Source: Hydrogenophaga sp. 2FB
GTDB lineage: Bacteria > Pseudomonadota > Gammaproteobacteria > Burkholderiales > Burkholderiaceae_C
DNA length: 64,000 nucleotides
Reading direction: 5' to 3'
Assembly (NCBI RefSeq): GCF_005503365.1
Contig: NZ_SCML01000002.1
Span: forward strand, 62,001 to 126,000
Shown here: in pieces, positions 59,185-64,000 of the stretch
Numbering within the stretch: position 1 is the stretch's first letter
Layout of the letters: every line of letters starts with the position of its first letter
Notes under the pieces: generated by a model
The model's database searches: none
Seen by the model: the letters and a program-made list of their open reading frames with translations, nothing else
What the model was told of the DNA's origin: nothing
Translations under genes and position numbers: made by a program

Positions 59185-60435
59185 ATGAACACACCGGATC
59201 GAAACTTTGTTTCTCAGGCAACGAACTGGAAAGGCACTCTGGTGCCGTGCAGCCACCTGTTCGAGGATGACGATTTCGTAGACCAGGCGCTCGCATCGTC
59301 GCCGCTGAATGACGTCGAATGGAGCTATCTCTTTGCGTACATGCACAGGCGTTTCGGCCCACCGCATGTGGGAGGCGACGACTACAAGGATCTGTCGGCC
59401 GGATGGATGCTTTCATCGCCCGACGCCAGCTTCTTTTTGGGTGTGTCCCCCAGCTTGACCGGCGCCAGGTTCTCCTTCACGCCGTACTTTGCCTGCGACA
59501 AATCCGAGCGGCGTCATCTCCATGACCAGGACTTTCCTGTCGACAGAAAAAATGAACTCAGTGCGGCGTATCGCGCCACACTCCTTGACCTTCTGCGGCC
59601 CGTCTGCATTCGGGACAACTGGATCAATGCCCTGGGCGAAGTCGACCACGATTCTCCGCTGCTGGGCGGAGAGAATGAGGAAGACGACGAACGAATCTAT
59701 GAGGCCAAGCGTCACAGCTCCAGCGGATTCAGCATGCCCCTGGGCGTCTTCGGTGGAAAGGACTGGGTGAGCCTGGTCCAAATGATGGGCGCCATGGGCG
59801 ATGGGAACATGGAAGCCGGTCGCAAGGCCGTCATTTCGGCTTTGCGCAAAGGGGTTTTCGACGAAGCTCGCGAGGCCTCGTTCGGCGTGAAGCGCCTGAT
59901 GTTCCTCGGCGCTGGCGCTGAAGGCGAAGTCATTGCGAAGGGCTTGGAACTCAGCAAAGAAGTGCTGGACACCCTGGAGCGGGAGAACCGTTCGCTGGCC
60001 GAGCCGGATGCTGCAAAGAGCGCACTGATCGCGCAAATGGACGATGAGTCCATCAAAGCTGCCGTTGGGTACCTAGAGAGGCTCGGCATGCAATCCAATC
60101 AACTTGCAGAAAGGGTTCAGGTACTGCGGGTCAACGATGCCGTGGATCTGTCCTACCGCGCATTGACCGCGGTGCGCGGTGGAGAATTCCCGGAAGTTGA
60201 ATTGCCAGACGTCATGCATGAAGCGGCCTCGGAATTCGTTGCCAAGCTCAAGGCCGGCTTCTCGAAGAAGGGGTGCCCCGAATTTTCGCAATGGGTTGAT
60301 GAGACGGTGGCGCGGCCAGAAGGCATGAAGGCCCTTCAGCACATCATCGCTCACGTGAAATTCGACCAGGCGAGGTTGAAGCGCGAAAAAGCCAAGGAAG
60401 AGACGGCCCGAAAACCGAGCCGACCCAAGCGGTAA
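59185..60435 (+). CDS. hypothetical protein, 416 aa
   Basis: CTGAGG precedes the ATG at 59185, 51 bp after the previous gene, so the two are probably co-transcribed. The N-terminal half has alternating strands (SPSLTGARFSFTPYFACDK) and the central part has GGKDWVSLVQMMGAMGDGNM; the second half is helical. The end is basic (RLKREKAKEETARKPSRPKR). No family recognised. Confidence 0.6.
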   Translation: MNTPDRNFVSQATNWKGTLVPCSHLFEDDDFVDQALASSPLNDVEWSYLFAYMHRRFGPPHVGGDDYKDLSAGWMLSSPDASFFLGVSPSLTGARFSFTPYFACDKSERRHLHDQDFPVDRKNELSAAYRATLLDLLRPVCIRDNWINALGEVDHDSPLLGGENEEDDERIYEAKRHSSSGFSMPLGVFGGKDWVSLVQMMGAMGDGNMEAGRKAVISALRKGVFDEAREASFGVKRLMFLGAGAEGEVIAKGLELSKEVLDTLERENRSLAEPDAAKSALIAQMDDESIKAAVGYLERLGMQSNQLAERVQVLRVNDAVDLSYRALTAVRGGEFPEVELPDVMHEAASEFVAKLKAGFSKKGCPEFSQWVDETVARPEGMKALQHIIAHVKFDQARLKREKAKEETARKPSRPKR

Positions 60436-60545
60436 CGATCGAGGGTTCTACATGCTTGCGGCGCCGACGAGCTGGACCTTGTTGGCCATGAGCCATTTCA
60501 ACTCGAAGCCTGTGCGCCGAAATCGAAGTACGCGCCCTTGGGGGC

Positions 60546-61328
60546 TCAGATGCCGCGCCGACGAGATGATGGGGCGGGCTTGGCCGTCTCTGCCGCGTGT
60601 GTGAGTTCGGGGCTGAGGTGTGTGCCCTCTCTTAGTGCAGCAAGAGCAATGGCGGCCTGGTCCGCCTGCTCCTGAATATCGCGGTTCATTCGAGCGCTCA
60701 GATAGGTCTGGGCAACAGAGCTCCCGTGGCCCACCCAGTGCTCCATGAAGTAGTCGAAGTCGCCGGCAGGAAAGGTCTTGCCTCTGGCCGATCGGTTCTC
60801 CTGATGCGGGATGCCCGTTGTGTCGGCGCCAAGCTCAACAAGGGCACGTATCGAGGTGTGGTTGCGCCCACGCAGCGCGTACTCCAGCGCTTTGGTCCCG
60901 TTTGTAGCCTGATTGGGGCTGATGTATTCAGCTTTGCCGTAGGCCATGATGAGCTCGTACAGTAGCTGGTTGTGCGGGTAGTGGCTTCCGATCATCAGCA
61001 GGCTGTCCATTGCCGTTTTTGTCTGTGCGGCCTGCATTGGGGCGAACACCGTGGCCTCTTCCCAATGCAGCGAAATCGGGGCCTTGATGGCGATCATCCG
61101 AGTGAGCAAATTCCTCAGGGCCACGCGGTTGACCAGGGACATGGTATCGAACTTCTTGAGCGGCTCAGGTCCCCGCTCCGGGATGCCGATCGAGATGCCG
61201 GTGATGCTGCGCAGGAGCCACCCGTGGTACTGGGCCTGGTCAACAAGTGGGTTTCCAGGATCCGTGATCTGCTCTGAAGGAATCTGAACTCGCCTCACGG
61301 CAGAGGACATTGGAATGAAGTGAGCCAT
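60546..61328 (-). CDS. single-ankyrin-like family protein (member 8)
   Basis: Contains TRMIAIKAPISLHW, an altered YGKAEYISPNQA motif, the ankyrin-like ALEYALRGRNHTSIRALV then ELGADTTGIP, AGDFDYFMEHWVG and a C-terminal linker ending KPAPSSRRRGI. The GADTxGIP and AGDFDxF blocks match the member at 47945. ATG at 61328 with weak ribosome site. 260 residues. Confidence 0.75.
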   Translation of the reverse strand: MAHFIPMSSAVRRVQIPSEQITDPGNPLVDQAQYHGWLLRSITGISIGIPERGPEPLKKFDTMSLVNRVALRNLLTRMIAIKAPISLHWEEATVFAPMQAAQTKTAMDSLLMIGSHYPHNQLLYELIMAYGKAEYISPNQATNGTKALEYALRGRNHTSIRALVELGADTTGIPHQENRSARGKTFPAGDFDYFMEHWVGHGSSVAQTYLSARMNRDIQEQADQAAIALAALREGTHLSPELTHAAETAKPAPSSRRRGI

Positions 61329-61385
61329 GAGCGCTTGAGATGAGGTTGTTTGGGCTGCGCCGGCGCTGGGCGAAGTGGTGAACGG

Positions 61386-62126
61386 TTAGATCGCAGCGCG
61401 CCGCCTGGCGGGCTTTTGAAGTTGATCGGCTTCATGAGTTGGCGTAGCCGAGCCCAGGATGACTCGACGCATTTCCGCCTCCATGGCCAGCGCATGAAGT
61501 CGCGGGTGCATGCTGATCGGTGAATCGTCGTCGCCGTGGAAAAAATCGACGAGCGCACATGCGTCGCCGGCCTTGATCAACTCTTTGCGCTTTCTGCGTT
61601 CGAAAACGTGATCTTTCCCAGGCACGTTGTCGAATGTGAAGCCGATCGCAAACAGCGCCATGATCAGGTCTGGCTTTCTCAGTTCCATGGCCACGCACAA
61701 CAGATCGCCGGCCTCGGAGAACTTCTGATCTTCGGTGCCCCAGGATGTGACGATCTTGTCGTCACGAAAGCTGATGTAACCCGCCTCCATATAGCGTTGG
61801 AGCAGGGTGGTGATAGTGACGGTGCCGTCGCCCAAAGATGGCCAGAAGTTGCCGGCGAACGCAGAGAAGGGGTTCACCTCCCTCACCGGTCGACCAGGTC
61901 GCTTGAGGGCCTCAAGGACTGGAACACTGCGATCGATGAACTGGTTGAGCCGGTGGAGCGCAATCTCCCTTCGAACCTCGTTGGCGCCATGTGTGAGATG
62001 GTCCTGATACACGAAAAACTCATCCAGCGCCTGGCGGTGAGCTTCAGCGGCTTCGGGCGCGAAAAGTGATGCGTCCTGGCTTAGCTTTGAAGCCAGAATC
62101 GAAGGGTCAAGCTGCGCCGCCAACAT
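61386..62126 (-). CDS. single-ankyrin-like family protein (member 9)
   Basis: Contains LNQFIDRSVPVLEALKRPGR, YMEAGYISFRDD, the ankyrin-like DLLCVAMELRKPDLIMALF then AIGFTFDNVPG, AGDACALVDFF and an EAEMRRVIL helix, ending QLQKPARRRAAI. The GAD of the motif is GFT here. ATG at 62126. 246 residues. Confidence 0.75.
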   Translation of the reverse strand: MLAAQLDPSILASKLSQDASLFAPEAAEAHRQALDEFFVYQDHLTHGANEVRREIALHRLNQFIDRSVPVLEALKRPGRPVREVNPFSAFAGNFWPSLGDGTVTITTLLQRYMEAGYISFRDDKIVTSWGTEDQKFSEAGDLLCVAMELRKPDLIMALFAIGFTFDNVPGKDHVFERRKRKELIKAGDACALVDFFHGDDDSPISMHPRLHALAMEAEMRRVILGSATPTHEADQLQKPARRRAAI

Positions 62127-62213
62127 GGAAGAGTGAGGCCTCGATGGATTGCCAAAGGTGAGGGATCATGAGGTTTGCCACGGAATTCAGTGCCATCGCC
62201 AACCGAAAAGGTA

Positions 62214-62242
62214 GTGTAGGCGATATAGTAAACGCATACACA
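62214..62242 (+). promoter_or_regulatory. GATATAG promoter element, orientation uncertain
   Basis: GTGTAGGCGATATAGTAAAC then GCATACAC: near-palindrome with GTGTA/TACAC ends. TATAGT (62224-62229) reads towards the small gene at 62260, 30 nt away; in the other orientation it is 95 nt from the gene ending its start at 62126. It shares 14 identical bases with the element before 23526. Confidence 0.5.
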
Positions 62243-62259
62243 ATTCAGCCAGAACGCCT

Positions 62260-62553
62260 GTGAGCAAGCAATCCCGACCTCATCGCCTTGAGCTATCTCC
62301 GATGCCGCCCATTCCGAAGCGGGTCAGCCCGTTGGTGCGCTTTGCAGGCAGGGTTCTCGGCATCGGGCAGCATGTGAGTGATCATGGCCAGCCCTCGGGG
62401 CGCCCGGAGTTTGTCGAAACGGTGGCGTGGTGGACCACGCAGGACCTGACGGTTGCGCCTGCTGGTTCAGGGTTGAAGGCGGGACCCTCACCGGGGCGTG
62501 ATGGCAACTCAGATCGATCGGCGCCGCGGTCGAGGGGTATGGGCCTCAATTGA
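62260..62553 (+). CDS. possible small basic protein, 97 aa
   Basis: GTG start 30 nt after a promoter element; the frame gives SKQSRPHRLELSPMPPIPKR then SPLVRFAGRVLGIGQHVSDH. It overlaps the end of the converging family member by 45 bp. No ribosome site or family recognised. It could be real because of the element, but the evidence is thin. Confidence 0.35.
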   Translation: MSKQSRPHRLELSPMPPIPKRVSPLVRFAGRVLGIGQHVSDHGQPSGRPEFVETVAWWTTQDLTVAPAGSGLKAGPSPGRDGNSDRSAPRSRGMGLN

Positions 62554-63234
62554 GCCTTCTGGTGGGGGATTCGAATCGATGCCCCGACCGATCATGCGGC
62601 GCATTACGGCCGCGCGTACTTGCTGGGTCATCTCGGAGTCCGGGCCGAAGTCAATTTCGACGTAGCTGAGCAGGTCCCCAGCGGCCAGATAGCCATGGCC
62701 AACGATGTTGATGCCGGCCAGAGGCACCAGCGAGATGTCTGCACCGATATCGATCAGCGCCGCGCTGATTTCAGGGTGATTCGTCTTTATCGCACACTCG
62801 AGCAATGATGTCGGCCCACTGGGAAGCTCTGGAAACATCTGCAGCGAGAGGTCGATGTACCCTTCGGCGACATAGGCCTTGACCAGGTCGACGCCGACGA
62901 CGCGCAGGGGTTTTGGCGTCGACCAGCTGATGAGTCGGCGAACTGCCATGATGTTGTTAGCCCGCAGATCGGCCGTGTCAATGGTCTCGGAGAGCTTCAG
63001 GATCGGGACTTTGCGGGCAATGAGGTCCTTCAGCCGGTGAAGGCGCGCAGCATTTAGCTTGCCCCAGTCGGGTGCGTGCCATGGAACCAGCGATTCGATG
63101 TCTGTAAGCAGTGCCTGGTGAAGTCGGCCCTGACCTAGATCTGGGAGGGTGCGGTCTTCGGCGATGGCCTGTTCAATCCTGGGATCCATTGCCTGCATCG
63201 TTATTTGAGGTGTCATTGGACGTTGGCCGATCAC
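62509..63234 (-). CDS. single-ankyrin-like family protein (member 10)
   Basis: Contains LKDLIARKVPILKLSE, YVAEGYIDLSLQ, the ankyrin-like LLECAIKTNHPEISAALI then DIGADISLVPL, AGDLLSYVEIDFG and VRAAVMRRMIGRGID, ending EAHTPRPRRRSI. The GTG at 63234 overlaps the upstream stop as GTGA. The closest relative appears to be the next gene upstream. 241 residues. Confidence 0.78.
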   Translation of the reverse strand: MIGQRPMTPQITMQAMDPRIEQAIAEDRTLPDLGQGRLHQALLTDIESLVPWHAPDWGKLNAARLHRLKDLIARKVPILKLSETIDTADLRANNIMAVRRLISWSTPKPLRVVGVDLVKAYVAEGYIDLSLQMFPELPSGPTSLLECAIKTNHPEISAALIDIGADISLVPLAGINIVGHGYLAAGDLLSYVEIDFGPDSEMTQQVRAAVMRRMIGRGIDSNPPPEGSIEAHTPRPRRRSI

Positions 63235-63911
63235 AGGCGGGCCCTGCGCGAGCGCGGTGCTGCAGGAGGTGGCTCTTGTGCCTTGATGGTGGCCGCCACC
63301 GCCGTGTTGATGCTGCGACGCATCAGTGCGGCACGCACAGCCAGATCAGTCGCGCTACCAGGATTGACCGATTCCTCCAGGAAGGTGAAAAAGTCGCCGG
63401 CCTTGGAAGGGAGGGTGCAGGTGAGCTCCGCTGCTAGCTCGGCGGTGGGCTGCATGGGCGTCTGAGTGATGTCGGCGCCGAGATCGATCAGAACAGCCGC
63501 GGCGTCGGCCGCCGAGCATTCGATCGCCAGCTCCAGAAGGGTGTCGCAGAGAACAAGGCTTGGCCGCCCACCTTGGGGGACCTCGATCGTGCTTGCGACG
63601 ACGTCGAAGTATCCCGCGCGGCCGTAGGTGTCCAGCAGATCACGGACCACGTCGGGATGCTTGCTTCTGTGTGACCAGGTCACCACTTGGGGAATTAGCA
63701 CGTGAGCGATCTGGTGAGGCCCCGTGACTTCGGACATCTCGATCAGAGCAACTCCACGGGCCGCAAAGTCGTGAATCAGCTCTAAGCAGTCAGCCAGGTG
63801 CGACTCGATCGAAAGCGGTTCAGCACCTCCGTCTGGAAGGTGAAGCACGTGCGCGAGGAGCCATGCATGCCTGGCCGCCTCCATGGCCGGGATGTCGATC
63901 GGCTCGCTCAA
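63231..63911 (-). CDS. single-ankyrin-like family protein (member 11), start possibly beyond the window
   Basis: Contains HDFAARGVALIEMSE, YGRAGYFDVVAS, the ankyrin-like LLELAIECSAADAAAVLI then DLGADITQTPM, AGDFFTFLEES and VRAALMRRSINTAVA, ending AAPRSRRARL. The listed start is a TTG; the frame stays open to the window edge at 64000 with plausible coding sequence (TTWHQVRTHLELGRDLL), so the true start may lie further upstream or off the window. 226 or more residues. Confidence 0.75.
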   Translation of the reverse strand: MSEPIDIPAMEAARHAWLLAHVLHLPDGGAEPLSIESHLADCLELIHDFAARGVALIEMSEVTGPHQIAHVLIPQVVTWSHRSKHPDVVRDLLDTYGRAGYFDVVASTIEVPQGGRPSLVLCDTLLELAIECSAADAAAVLIDLGADITQTPMQPTAELAAELTCTLPSKAGDFFTFLEESVNPGSATDLAVRAALMRRSINTAVAATIKAQEPPPAAPRSRRARL

Positions 63912-64000
63912 CAGATCTCGGCCCAGCTCCAGGTGGGTTCGGACCTGGTGCCAGGTGGTGTCCAGACTGTTGAGCGGTTTCGTGGATGTCGAGATGAGTT

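Noticed and set aside
1..64000. Search for tRNAs, rRNAs, reverse transcriptases, CBASS/Cas genes and conjugation genes
   Set aside because: No recognisable protein motifs or RNA structures for these were found by reading; a covariance and HMM search would be needed to exclude small or divergent examples.

Overview
The window is GC-rich DNA with Shine-Dalgarno-led genes. Its gene families (DUF7673-like, Rap1a/Tai-like, AbiEii-type nucleotidyltransferases, the NPNN small protein) point to a betaproteobacterium, probably Burkholderiales/Comamonadaceae; this is inferred from family content, not from any marker gene. It reads as a large accessory replicon or integrated element: plasmid-maintenance, toxin-antitoxin, restriction and DNA-repair genes sit among many unrecognised proteins. 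I see no rRNA, tRNA, CRISPR array, ribosomal protein, replication initiator, relaxase, type IV secretion or phage structural gene.

Layout. 0-6 kb: a gene end, a SWIB protein, a DinG-type helicase and a five-gene minus-strand operon that includes a macrodomain-like protein. 5.6-9.6 kb: an HNH gene, scars of a tyrosine recombinase and an IS605-type TnpB, then a largely non-coding stretch with an array of 11-bp repeats and a possible small transcript. 9.6-20 kb: RecJ, NUDIX and HNH proteins, an AbiEii/Xre toxin-antitoxin pair, two Rap1a/Tai-like secreted proteins and an StbB-like ATPase. 20-31 kb: a hybrid histidine kinase and mostly unknown proteins, including an ExK nuclease candidate. 31-48 kb: a defence/toxin-antitoxin belt (two more nucleotidyltransferase modules, Fic, a tyrosine phosphatase, an Xre/YaaW/NYN operon and a type IIL restriction-modification enzyme). 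48-64 kb: mostly members of one paralogous single-ankyrin-like protein family, a NinX-like pair, a fourth nucleotidyltransferase and a four-gene overlapping operon.

Three features tie the window together. (1) At least 13 genes, including dinG and recJ, are preceded by a similar promoter-like element centred on GATATCCT, with the -10 hexamer inside it and usually no good -35. (2) Eleven paralogues share a helical N-terminus, a YxxxGY motif, one ankyrin-like motif, an AGDF-like motif and, in most, an Arg-rich C-terminus. (3) Short Arg-rich C-terminal tails after Ala/Pro/Thr-rich linkers recur on unrelated proteins (RecJ, a nucleotidyltransferase toxin, NinX-like proteins, the ankyrin-like family). 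Together they suggest one co-regulated, possibly co-localised or co-exported set of accessory proteins, which I regard as the most interesting signal here.
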